Assembly (NCBI GenBank): GCA_964400515.1
Contig: CAYNTJ010000001.1
Coordinates: 124,001-188,000, forward strand
Direction: 5' to 3'
Length of the DNA: 64,000 nt
From: JAAYHV01 sp964400515
GTDB taxonomy: Bacteria; Bacillota; Clostridia; Peptostreptococcales; Anaerovoracaceae
This document shows positions 34,001-41,632 of the stretch, piece by piece (the stretch's first letter is position 1; every line of letters begins with the position of its first letter). Under the pieces are notes generated by a model, which worked only from the letters and a program-made list of their open reading frames with translations, searched no databases and was not told where the DNA came from. Position numbers and translations under genes: made by a program.

Positions 34001-34966
34001 ATGTTTACATTTAATACTTCAATAATTGCAGCAATAGGAGTATGGTTACTGGTTCTCATAGGACTGTTCTTATTCAACGAAGCTGTTAGGAGAAATGATA
34101 AGGCAGGTTTCTTTGCCTTTGTTGTTTTACCCATAGTGCTTACCATTCTTTGGTTCACAACATTAAAGGAAACCACATATACCGATTGGTTCCATCTTGC
34201 TAAAGTATATTCTTCCGATGCAGGATCAATTGGCTTTTGGATGATAGGACATTACACAAGAAAAGATAAGGAAACCGGCGAAGTTACCTGGAGGCTGGCA
34301 GACAATAAGATTGCTTTATGCTTCCCACCTCTTATTCTTGCCATCAATATTTTAGAAGCGGTTATAAGGGATTTTGAAGTCGGCTCACTGGGTCTTAACC
34401 TTGAAGAAAACGGAGGACAGATACTACTAAGCGGTTCATGGAATTACCTTAACGGTATTGCGGGAATCTTCCTAATCTTAACAATAACAGGGTGGTTCGG
34501 AATCAAGGTAAGAAAACCAAGTCCTAAGGATGGAAGCAAAGATATGCTATGGCCTGATATGCTGTGGTTTTGGATAATTGCCTATGATATCTGGAATTTC
34601 GCATACACATACAACTGCTTACCTGGTCACGCTTGGTACTGCGGAGTTGCTCTTTTGATAGCACCTACATTATGCTCCTTCACTGTGGGAAAAGGTGCAT
34701 GGTTACAGCACAGAGCATATACATTAGCCATATGGTGCATGTTTGCACAAACATTCCCGGCTTTCCAAGACACAAGTATTTTTGCTGTTAATTCCACATA
34801 TAACCCGGCCATTTATACCTTCTTTGGTGTGGCAGCCCTTGTATCAAATGTAGCAGTATTTGCATACATGGTATATAAGGTTGTGAAAACAAAGAGAAAT
34901 CCATATACTTCTGAACTTTATACAGATTTGGAAGAATATAAAAAAATAAACGATATGGCATCGTAA
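34001..34966 (+). CDS. multi-pass membrane protein, paralogue B (unknown function)
   Basis: 321 residues, eight or nine membrane segments. Shares with paralogue A the runs ALCFPPLILAINILEA and IRDFEVG, WNYLNGIAGI, GWFGIKV, WPDMLWFWIIAYDIWNFAY, HAWYCGV and KGAWLQHRAYTLAIW. AAGGAGG before ATG, TATAAT box 35 bases upstream. An intrinsic terminator follows. The two copies have separate promoters and separate TetR genes, suggesting different inducers for the same function. Confidence 0.7.
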   Translation: MFTFNTSIIAAIGVWLLVLIGLFLFNEAVRRNDKAGFFAFVVLPIVLTILWFTTLKETTYTDWFHLAKVYSSDAGSIGFWMIGHYTRKDKETGEVTWRLADNKIALCFPPLILAINILEAVIRDFEVGSLGLNLEENGGQILLSGSWNYLNGIAGIFLILTITGWFGIKVRKPSPKDGSKDMLWPDMLWFWIIAYDIWNFAYTYNCLPGHAWYCGVALLIAPTLCSFTVGKGAWLQHRAYTLAIWCMFAQTFPAFQDTSIFAVNSTYNPAIYTFFGVAALVSNVAVFAYMVYKVVKTKRNPYTSELYTDLEEYKKINDMAS

Positions 34967-34969
34967 TTT

Positions 34970-34997
34970 AAAAGGCAGCCTTTAAAAGCTGCCTTTT
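34970..34997. terminator. terminator between paralogue B and nucleotidyltransferase genes
   Basis: AAAAGGCAGC / GCTGCCTTTT stem with AT-rich flanks; serves both convergent genes. Confidence 0.8.
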
Positions 34998-35628
34998 AGT
35001 TTTCCATAAAAAACTTTTCCACTATTTTATTTTCCTTTTTACTCAATTGTTTTGTTATTTCGCTAATCTTCATATCATCCATATAAGGTAATAAAATGCG
35101 AATTGATTCCCCATCCTTTTCCTTCTTGCAGCCACGTTCTTTATTGATTATGATTTTATGTAACACATACGCTTCAGGGCAAGGCACACATATATCTATT
35201 CCAAATAAATTCAATTCTAACGTGTTATTCAATATAATTGACATATGCCTAAGAGCTTGAGCATTTACTCCCATATTTGTAGTTAATACACCTATATCTC
35301 CTTTACCACGTTGATTTATCAGAAACTCTATTTCTAACTGGGAAGTAGATAATATCTTAGTTGCCCCAGTAATATAATCATGATCCACAAAATATCCTTG
35401 CTTTTTTGCTATAGTAGGTAAATCCATTTTTATACTCGGTTTGTTTAAATTTCTAATTAAAAAATCAATATCCAACGTTCTAATATTTGGCAAATAATTC
35501 TTTAAATACCCAGAATTACTATACACATATTCAGCCCATGAGCCTATAAGGATTAGATGTCCTAGGCAGTCATTATCTTTTAACATTTTAATGAATTTCA
35601 AAAACTCTTTTTGTAAAACACTATTCAT
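34996..35628 (-). CDS. nucleotidyltransferase-fold protein (toxin-like)
   Basis: About 210 residues. The pol-beta nucleotidyltransferase signature is present: IGSWAEYVY (GS motif) followed after about 25 residues by TLDIDFLI (DxD), with a third acidic residue in LEIEFLI. A helical C-terminal part follows. Such proteins occur as toxins in MNT/HEPN- or AbiEii-type systems. It overlaps the upstream small gene by about 8 bases, as toxin-antitoxin genes often do. Start ambiguous (ATG at 35628 or 35643). Confidence 0.7.
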   Translation of the reverse strand: MNSVLQKEFLKFIKMLKDNDCLGHLILIGSWAEYVYSNSGYLKNYLPNIRTLDIDFLIRNLNKPSIKMDLPTIAKKQGYFVDHDYITGATKILSTSQLEIEFLINQRGKGDIGVLTTNMGVNAQALRHMSIILNNTLELNLFGIDICVPCPEAYVLHKIIINKERGCKKEKDGESIRILLPYMDDMKISEITKQLSKKENKIVEKFFMEN

Positions 35629-35932
35629 TATCACCATCTCCATCTAATAATTTATTTATCTGTTTTTCATTTTTATTCAATTCTTTTAGCTTTATCCTAA
35701 GTTCCCTCCTTCTATCTATTTTCTTAGACAAATCTTCCTTTTCTTCCTTTTTTAAGTACTTACTATGAACTTTTTTTCCTATACGTTTCTGCTCATAAAA
35801 ATACTCATGTTTATTGATTATTTTTTTAGATATATAACTATTAGGCAATTCTTTAAGTTCTTCATTTATATGATTTTTCAATCTTTTAATCCTGTCTAAC
35901 TCTTCTTTTAATACTTCTTCTAATACGGTCAT
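35621..35932 (-). CDS. small charged coiled-coil protein, partner of the nucleotidyltransferase
   Basis: 103 residues: helical 1-30, a basic beta-like middle (YFYEQKRIGKKVHSKYLK, the pattern of the small KGKxYYYLxYR-type proteins found with such transferases) and a coiled coil to the end (about 68-95). No classical helix-turn-helix. First gene of a two-gene unit beneath four TAACCTAC half-sites. Possible antitoxin or guide partner; function inferred from arrangement only. Confidence 0.55.
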   Translation of the reverse strand: MTVLEEVLKEELDRIKRLKNHINEELKELPNSYISKKIINKHEYFYEQKRIGKKVHSKYLKKEEKEDLSKKIDRRRELRIKLKELNKNEKQINKLLDGDGDNE

Positions 35933-35942
35933 ATCAATCTCC

Positions 35943-36038
35943 TTAACCTACATTCTATCATTTTACAGCATATGTAGGTTATATTTATTATATTATAATT
36001 AACCTACTATGTCAATATTATTACCAATTGTAGGTTAA
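35943..36038. promoter_or_regulatory. four TAACCTAC half-sites in two inverted pairs
   Basis: TTAACCTACA (35943), TGTAGGTTA (35973), TTAACCTACT (35999) and TTGTAGGTTAA (36028). The two inverted pairs have like spacing and sit directly upstream of the two-gene nucleotidyltransferase unit, as expected of an operator of a self-regulated system. Confidence 0.65.
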
Positions 36039-36151
36039 TCAATCAAACACTTATTTGTTTAATGTTTTAAATTGACTTACTATTAACACGGAGTGTATAA
36101 TTAATGAACGCCTATAATGATGGTGTAAAATGATTTATAAGGAGAAAAGCC

Positions 36152-36598
36152 ATGAAAAGAAAACTATTAGTTGTTATTCTAACGTTAACACTAGTTACTG
36201 TTTTCGTTGGATGTGCAGATGATGATGCTTTAGATGAAGTAACTGAAGAAATGGACGAAATGGAAGAAGAAGAGCCTATGTACGAATATATGGATATAAC
36301 ACCTATGGATGCTATGGATTTAATTGATTCAACTCCAGATATAATGATCATAGATGTTTCTCCATTATATGACGATGGTCATCTACCTAGTGCCGTTAAC
36401 TATCCTATAGGAGATGGTTCCTTTGAAGCGGCTGTGCCAACATTTGACATGAGCAAAACTTACCTTATTTACTGCCATGGAGATGCTCCGGCAATTGAAG
36501 CAGCTGAAATGCTTATTGATGCAGGTTTTATGAATGTTTACAGATTAGAAGGAAATTATGCTGCATGGGTTGACGCAGGATATGATGTGGAAATGTAA
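36152..36598 (+). CDS. rhodanese-domain lipoprotein
   Basis: 148 residues. Lipoprotein signal ending VTVFVGC, then an acidic linker (about 22-45), then a rhodanese domain with active-site loop YCHGDAPA (catalytic Cys) and C-terminal YRLEGNYAAWVDAGYDVEM. Anchored outside the membrane; probably handles sulfane sulfur or acts in redox. Stands alone with its own terminator. Confidence 0.85.
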   Translation: MKRKLLVVILTLTLVTVFVGCADDDALDEVTEEMDEMEEEEPMYEYMDITPMDAMDLIDSTPDIMIIDVSPLYDDGHLPSAVNYPIGDGSFEAAVPTFDMSKTYLIYCHGDAPAIEAAEMLIDAGFMNVYRLEGNYAAWVDAGYDVEM

Positions 36599-36612
36599 GT
36601 TACTTTATATTA

Positions 36613-36648
36613 AAAGGCAGTTGGTTTCTTCCAACTGCCTTTATTTTT
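36613..36648. terminator. terminator after the rhodanese gene
   Basis: AAAGGCAGTTGG / CCAACTGCCTTT stem, TTTCTT loop, ATTTTT tail on the plus strand. The convergent acetyltransferase gene ends inside it. Confidence 0.9.
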
Positions 36649-37039
36649 GTCTTCTTAACATACCATGTCTTCCTTCTAAATACTCAAAATTGTGTTTTAG
36701 ATAAAGCTGATCCGCAGGACATTTAGCAATCAAGCATATATAACTGTCTTCATAGGTGTTATTATCCAAATAATCATCTATGGCGCACATAATCTTATCG
36801 CCTAGGCCTTGCCTCCAATAGCTGGTATCCACCATAATATCACTTACAATATAGGTTATACCACCATCACCGATTACTCTTCCAAAAGCAATCAACAAAT
36901 CATTATCATAAATCCCTACTGTGAAAAGGGAATTATGCAAAGCCACTTCGCTTCTCCTGAAATCCTTGTCTTCTCTTTGACTTCTCTTGCGCAGGCTTAA
37001 GTACTCCTCAGGAGTAGTGCAATTAATTCTTTGCTCCAT
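36641..37039 (-). CDS. GNAT acetyltransferase
   Basis: 132 residues, GNAT fold: acetyl-CoA loop WRQGLGDKIM near 83 following the VSDIMVDTSY strand, and C-terminal YLKHNFEYLEGRHGML. Acceptor unknown. GAGG before ATG. Confidence 0.8.
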   Translation of the reverse strand: MEQRINCTTPEEYLSLRKRSQREDKDFRRSEVALHNSLFTVGIYDNDLLIAFGRVIGDGGITYIVSDIMVDTSYWRQGLGDKIMCAIDDYLDNNTYEDSYICLIAKCPADQLYLKHNFEYLEGRHGMLRRQK

Positions 37040-37127
37040 CTTTACCTCATATCATATTATTAAATTTTGTATTACTTTTAATGCAAGACAATTATAGCAT
37101 AAAAAGATTATAAATAATATATATTTT

Positions 37128-37727
37128 TTAGATTTTTCTCATGGCATGAATTATAAGGCCTTCCATCTCCCTGTAGTCACCGTAAAACGAACTGGCACTG
37201 GCCACAAGCATTCTTTGATTATCTATTATGTCGAAGTCAATATCATAACCAACGCCATTTGCTAAAAGCTCAATAAACAGCCTTTGAGTCCTTCCATTTC
37301 CTTCTCTGAAAGGGTGTATGGCGTTTAATTCACCTAAATAATATGCCAATCTTTTCCCTATTAATTCTTCGTCCTTAATGTCCCTTAAATAGTTCTCATT
37401 CTTGAGTTCATCAAACAGTTTGATCATATGATCATCTATATACTCATATAAGCAAAATTTATTCCCCTTGGCAATATTCACATGCCTTATTTCTCCGGCC
37501 CAGTCGAATATTTCACCAAACAATTTTCCATGCAAACGCTTATATGCTTCATAATCAAAAACACCCCCCATTCCTTCTGCTAATATCTGAGCAGCACGAA
37601 TAGAGGTTATTTCTCTTTCAGCTTTAATAAGTTCTTCTTCATCCTTTATATTTAATTTATTCCTTAGCACATGAGAATTATCATAGCAATACTTACTATC
37701 ATAATCAAATTCATAATAGTAACTCAT
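37128..37727 (-). CDS. Fic-domain protein (AMPylating toxin type)
   Basis: 199 residues, Fic fold with the complete active-site motif HPFREGNGRTQR near 133, so it should transfer AMP to a target protein. A flap region IAKGNKFCLYEYI precedes it. AGGTGAT before ATG. A small gene 8 bases upstream looks like its antitoxin, making a class I Fic/antitoxin pair. Confidence 0.88.
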   Translation of the reverse strand: MSYYYEFDYDSKYCYDNSHVLRNKLNIKDEEELIKAEREITSIRAAQILAEGMGGVFDYEAYKRLHGKLFGEIFDWAGEIRHVNIAKGNKFCLYEYIDDHMIKLFDELKNENYLRDIKDEELIGKRLAYYLGELNAIHPFREGNGRTQRLFIELLANGVGYDIDFDIIDNQRMLVASASSFYGDYREMEGLIIHAMRKI

Positions 37728-37735
37728 ATTATCAC

Positions 37736-37900
37736 CTATTTACATGTATATTTCTCAACAAGCTTACAAATCTCATCATCATATGAGGATTCACCTTCTA
37801 AGCACATCTTAATTCTCTGCTTATCCTCAGCTGTTAAAATGATATTTTCCATCCGCATATTAGCGCATACACTTTTTATTATTTTTTCCGTATTTTCCAA
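37736..37900 (-). CDS. Fic antitoxin (VbhA-like), TTG start
   Basis: 54 residues translated from TTG, 7 bases after GGGAGG; no ATG would serve. The middle and end (ILTAEDKQRIKMCLEGE, CKLVEKYTCK) fit the VbhA-type antitoxin pattern. The inhibitory (S/T)xxxE(G/N) motif appears as NMRMEN, with Asn for Ser/Thr. 8 bases upstream of fic. Found by reading the gap. Confidence 0.7.
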   Translation of the reverse strand: MENTEKIIKSVCANMRMENIILTAEDKQRIKMCLEGESSYDDEICKLVEKYTCK

Positions 37901-37981
37901 GGCAATTCCTCCCTTCTAACAAATTAATTATACCATTTTTTTGGGTAAAATAGAAGAATTATTTGTATTGCACATTATAAA

Positions 37982-37999
37982 GCCCCCAAATATGGGGGC
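37982..37999 (-). terminator. GC hairpin after the nitronate monooxygenase gene
   Basis: GCCCCC / GGGGGC stem with a 6-base loop just past the stop; the downstream stretch on the minus strand is TTTATAAT, a weak T-tract. Confidence 0.6.
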
Positions 38000-38004
38000 C
38001 CAAA

Positions 38005-39057
38005 TTATTCAAATCCTTTTTCTAATTCTTCCATAAGCTCCTTTACGGAAACTATTCTATCCACCATATATGCCTTAGCACCAACAAATACCAAACCGTT
38101 ATTTGTATTTCCGTTACAAGAATTAACCAAAGCCCTTGTTATACAAAACGGTGTTTCTTTTGGATTACATTTATTAATGCATCTATAGCATTTATCAACC
38201 TTAATTCTTCCTTCACAATTAACTTTATCTAAGAACTCATTATTTATCGCTCTACCCGGAAGCCCCACGGGAGACATCATTATTTCAATGTCTTTCTCCC
38301 TGCAATTCACATATGCATTTTTAAACTCATCACTGGCATCACACTCATATGTTGCAACAAATCTGGTGGCGATTTGCACTCCATCGGCGCCCGCATTCAC
38401 TATTTCTTTAATATCTGATGCAGTATGTAACCCGCCTGCCGCGATAACCGGTACATCCAATTTTTCTTTCTTTAAATAAGCAGTAACTTCAGTAACTATA
38501 TCCTTCAAACTTTGGTAGGTTTTATCTATAAGCTCTTCCTTTTTAAACCCGAGATGTCCTCCCGCCAAAGGTCCTTCTATTATGATTCCGTCCGGCAGTC
38601 TAAAGTATTTCTTTGTCCAACTCTTAATGATCAGTCTTGCCGCCTTAAGGGATGATACTATTGGTATAATCTTAACATTGGAACCCTTTACCAATGCGGG
38701 TAAATTCATGGGAAGTCCCGCCCCCGATATAATAAGATCGATCTTTTCCTTAACGGCTACCCTTACAAATTCATCATAATTTTCCATAGCCACCATTAGA
38801 TTAAGTCCGATAATACCATTTGGAGATAACTTTCTGGCCCTCCTTATTTCTTTTATCAAAGCCCTTTTATTTGCCTCAAGAGGATTTATTTCAAAATCCT
38901 CTTCTCTAAAACCAATCTGTGCCCCTGATATTACTCCAATCCCTCCGGCATTTGCTACTGCAGATGCTAAAGACGATAAAGAAATACCTATTCCCATACC
39001 GCCTTGTATTATAGGTAATCTAGGCTTTAAATCACCTATTTTAAAACTTTTATTCAT
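38005..39057 (-). CDS. nitronate monooxygenase family FMN protein
   Basis: 350 residues, TIM-barrel of the 2-nitropropane dioxygenase/NMO family. LPIIQGGMGIGISLSSLA opens it, GPLAGGHLGF carries the active-site His, and AGGLHTASDIKEIVNAGADG with GVQIATRF binds FMN phosphate. The C-terminal part has a Cys set (CYRCINKCNP, PFCITRAL) typical of the anaerobic members, perhaps a metal site. Also resembles FabK enoyl reductases, but the fatty-acid context is missing. Confidence 0.82.
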   Translation of the reverse strand: MNKSFKIGDLKPRLPIIQGGMGIGISLSSLASAVANAGGIGVISGAQIGFREEDFEINPLEANKRALIKEIRRARKLSPNGIIGLNLMVAMENYDEFVRVAVKEKIDLIISGAGLPMNLPALVKGSNVKIIPIVSSLKAARLIIKSWTKKYFRLPDGIIIEGPLAGGHLGFKKEELIDKTYQSLKDIVTEVTAYLKKEKLDVPVIAAGGLHTASDIKEIVNAGADGVQIATRFVATYECDASDEFKNAYVNCREKDIEIMMSPVGLPGRAINNEFLDKVNCEGRIKVDKCYRCINKCNPKETPFCITRALVNSCNGNTNNGLVFVGAKAYMVDRIVSVKELMEELEKGFE

Positions 39058-39123
39058 TTATGTCCCCTTTAATATTACTTTGAAATTCAAACTATTCCAA
39101 TTATAACATAAAAGAAACTATTT

Positions 39124-39537
39124 TCAACCCTTATTTATACTTAACTTCTTAATTAACTCACTCATTTTTTCTTCAATAATAGCTATTGTCCTAAGAAACA
39201 TCTCATCTCCAAGCCCCGTCGGGTCATCAAGTCCCCAGTCCTCGCTGTATTCATAAGGGACAGCAGGACAAGCAATATCACAACCCATAAATATGGCAAC
39301 ATCCGGCTTTGGTACATCAAATATTGTTTTATTTTTATGACCTTCTTTTTCCATATCATAACCATACTTATCTTTAATTATTCTTTGAGCATCTTGATTA
39401 ACTCTATCCTTAAGCTCAGTTCCTGCAGAATAACTTTCGATAAGGTTATAATACTTCATTTTTGCTATTGCTTCTGCCATTTGAGACCTGCAAGAATTAT
39501 GGGTACAAAGAAATACTACTACCGGTTTCTTTTTCAT
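39124..39537 (-). CDS. arsC: arsenate reductase, low-molecular-weight phosphatase type
   Basis: 137 residues. P-loop FLCTHNSCRSQMAEA near the N-terminus with the attacking Cys, second Cys pair in MGCDIACPAVP, and DDPTG. Reduces arsenate to arsenite with thioredoxin-type electrons. Overlaps the permease stop (TAATG). Last gene of the ars-type operon. Confidence 0.88.
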   Translation of the reverse strand: MKKKPVVVFLCTHNSCRSQMAEAIAKMKYYNLIESYSAGTELKDRVNQDAQRIIKDKYGYDMEKEGHKNKTIFDVPKPDVAIFMGCDIACPAVPYEYSEDWGLDDPTGLGDEMFLRTIAIIEEKMSELIKKLSINKG

Positions 39538-40616
39538 TATACATGTCTCTCTTTCTTTTCAAATCTATATGCAACAAAGGCTATTAATAGCATAAATATA
39601 ACTGCTATAGTGATTGCTTGAAAATATGCCATACTAAAAGCTGCCGTTCCCATCAGCCAAGGAGCTAAATAATTGAATAAATATCCAACAAATACTATGC
39701 CTACAGCGGTAACCGTTAAAAACATAGCGATTAATCTCGTTTTAATTGCCTTCCTTAACAGTATCATCTCCGGCATTGATATGGCAGTTGTGGCCATCAT
39801 AAAGCTTAGAGCTGTACCTATGCCTACTCCTTTGGCAATCAAAGCTTCTGCAATGGGTATAGTTCCCAGTGCGTTTGAATATAGAGGCACTCCGCTCACT
39901 ACAGCTACTAATACTGCAAAGGGATTATCCGGCCCTGCATATTTGGTTAGAAGCTCTGCCGGCGCCCATCCGTGGATTATAGCTCCAAGACCTATTCCTA
40001 TCAAGAGAAATAGCCATATCCTTTTAATTATATCTCTAACATTATCTCTGGCAAAGACAAGTCTTTCCCTTTGGCTTTGATGACCTAATTCTATATCCTG
40101 GGATTGTAATTTATATATGTAATCTTCAACACTGCTTTCCATACGGAAGGCACCTATGACAATTCCACCGACTATGCCTACAACCACTCCGGTTATTACA
40201 TAGGCCAAGGCTATTTTCCAACCGAAGGCAGCTAACAGTATGGCAAAGGCTGCTTCATTAACTATCGGAGAAGTTATAAGGAAACTGAATGTAACACCAA
40301 GGGGTATCCCCGCTTCCACAAACCCTATAAATATAGGCACAGAAGAGCAAGAACAAAATGGTGTGACAATCCCAAGTAAAGATGCCATTATATTTCCCGT
40401 TACCCCGGGAAACTTTTCAAGTATCTTTTTAGTACGCTCCGGAGGAAAATAACTTCTAATATATGATATGGCAAATACCATAAGAGATAACAGAATAATT
40501 ATCTTTATCGAATCATATATAAAGAAGTGTACACTTCCCCCTAATGAAGATTCTGTATCAATTCCAAATACATTTTCCACAAGTAGCGTTGTAAGATTAT
40601 CTAGCCAATCAAACAT
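39537..40616 (-). CDS. permease of the ArsP/DUF318 (UPF0718) family
   Basis: 359 residues, eight or so membrane segments. The conserved FCSCSSVPIFIGF motif and ITSPIVNEAAFAILL are the hallmarks of this family, and a similar second-half repeat GVPLYSNALGTIPIAEALI is present. Family members export trivalent organoarsenicals or other thiophilic ions. Context (arsR, arsC) supports arsenic efflux. Confidence 0.85.
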   Translation of the reverse strand: MFDWLDNLTTLLVENVFGIDTESSLGGSVHFFIYDSIKIIILLSLMVFAISYIRSYFPPERTKKILEKFPGVTGNIMASLLGIVTPFCSCSSVPIFIGFVEAGIPLGVTFSFLITSPIVNEAAFAILLAAFGWKIALAYVITGVVVGIVGGIVIGAFRMESSVEDYIYKLQSQDIELGHQSQRERLVFARDNVRDIIKRIWLFLLIGIGLGAIIHGWAPAELLTKYAGPDNPFAVLVAVVSGVPLYSNALGTIPIAEALIAKGVGIGTALSFMMATTAISMPEMILLRKAIKTRLIAMFLTVTAVGIVFVGYLFNYLAPWLMGTAAFSMAYFQAITIAVIFMLLIAFVAYRFEKKERHV

Positions 40617-40627
40617 GGTTTATCCTC

Positions 40628-40927
40628 TTAGCAGCCACAGCAACCGCTACACGAACCGGAACAACTAGGCTGTGCATAGCTCATTGAAATATTACCCTCT
40701 TCATCTGCTTCAAAGATTATATCAGTTAGCATCACTTCTGATTCCACATCAATAATGATTTTTAGTCCATCTTTATCGATAACTCTGTCACCTTCTTCAA
40801 TCTTTTTTAGATCCACATTCAGCGAATTGTTTTCTTCCGTTTGAACCACTTCTAATTTAACCGCTTCATTTCCTGTCTTTTCCAATTCCTTCTTAAATAC
40901 TTCCAATGCTTTTTCATTAAATTCCAT
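40628..40927 (-). CDS. IscA/HesB-like protein with Cys-rich tail
   Basis: 99 residues: HesB-like fold (IEEGDRVIDKDGLKIIIDVES) ending in the Cys tail PSCSGSCSGCCGC, which would bind a thiophilic metal or metalloid. The usual IscA Cys positions are replaced by this tail. Between the arsenic permease and a thioredoxin-like gene, so a metalloid-carrier role is plausible (inference). Confidence 0.65.
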   Translation of the reverse strand: MEFNEKALEVFKKELEKTGNEAVKLEVVQTEENNSLNVDLKKIEEGDRVIDKDGLKIIIDVESEVMLTDIIFEADEEGNISMSYAQPSCSGSCSGCCGC

Positions 40928-40936
40928 AATATCCTC

Positions 40937-41206
40937 CTAAATCAATTCTTCTATCTCTTTTGCGGATAGAATTTTACCTGTTGATACAACTTTTTCATCA
41001 ATAACCAGTGCAGGAGTAGTCATAACCCCATATGATACTATTTCAACCATATCATTTATATGTAAAACAACATCATCCAACCCTTTATTTTTAATGGCAG
41101 TATTTGCATTTTCCTCCAACTGTCTACATTTAGCACAACCGCTACCAAGAACTTTAATTCTGGCATCAGTTTCTGCTTTCTTATCCTTACCAAATTTTAA
41201 TTTCAT
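40937..41206 (-). CDS. thioredoxin-like redox protein
   Basis: 89 residues of the small 'redox-active disulfide protein' type: VLGSGCAKCRQLE with Cys24 and Cys27, then the cis-Pro loop TTPALVIDEK. Probably supplies electrons to ArsC. GGAGG 5 bases before the ATG at 41206 (MKLKFGK) favours this start over 41227. Confidence 0.8.
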   Translation of the reverse strand: MKLKFGKDKKAETDARIKVLGSGCAKCRQLEENANTAIKNKGLDDVVLHINDMVEIVSYGVMTTPALVIDEKVVSTGKILSAKEIEELI

Positions 41207-41229
41207 CTCGTCCTCCATAATTACCATTA

Positions 41230-41526
41230 CTATTTATGGCATATACAATTTTCTTTTTCCTTTGTTAAAGCTTTAAATTCATCTATAAATCCATCCAAAT
41301 AGTCACAATCAATAACATAATACCTGTTTCTGCTGTCCAGTCTTTCTTTAATTATTCCGGCATCCTTAAGCAATTTCATATCATGAGATAAAGTCGGTTG
41401 AGTTATATCAAACCTTTCTTGGATTTTACATGCACATAATTCACCACAGGATAGCATGTCTAATATTTCCAACCTCTTAGGATTAGATAAAGCTTTAAAA
41501 ACCTTGGCGTAATCCTTATAATTCAT
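41230..41526 (-). CDS. arsR: ArsR/SmtB-family repressor
   Basis: 98 residues, winged helix with recognition helix TQPTLSHDMKLL. Cys31 and Cys33 in GELCACKIQE form the As(III) site, with further Cys at the C-terminus (ENCICHK). First gene of the operon arsR - thioredoxin-like - IscA-like - permease - arsC. AGGAGG before ATG; palindrome 14 bases upstream. Confidence 0.9.
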   Translation of the reverse strand: MNYKDYAKVFKALSNPKRLEILDMLSCGELCACKIQERFDITQPTLSHDMKLLKDAGIIKERLDSRNRYYVIDCDYLDGFIDEFKALTKEKENCICHK

Positions 41527-41540
41527 GGCTCCTCCTATTC

Positions 41541-41556
41541 ATAGAATATTTTCTAT
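41541..41556. promoter_or_regulatory. ArsR operator
   Basis: ATAGAA-TATT-TTCTAT palindrome directly upstream of arsR, of the AT-rich 6-4-6 kind bound by ArsR/SmtB proteins. Confidence 0.65.
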
Positions 41557-41605
41557 ATATACATTAGCACATACATAGAAAAAAGTCAATGTATTTTTCA
41601 ATAAA

Positions 41606-41630
41606 CAAACCGAGACCACGTCTCGGTTTG
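41606..41630. terminator. terminator after the threonine dehydratase gene
   Basis: CAAACCGAGAC / GTCTCGGTTTG stem, CAC loop; T-rich on both sides. Confidence 0.9.
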
Positions 41631-41632
41631 TT

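Noticed and set aside
35943..36038. Repeated TAACCTAC as a CRISPR array
   Set aside because: The copies are 9-11 bases, alternate in direction and have irregular gaps; there are no cas genes. They fit an operator.
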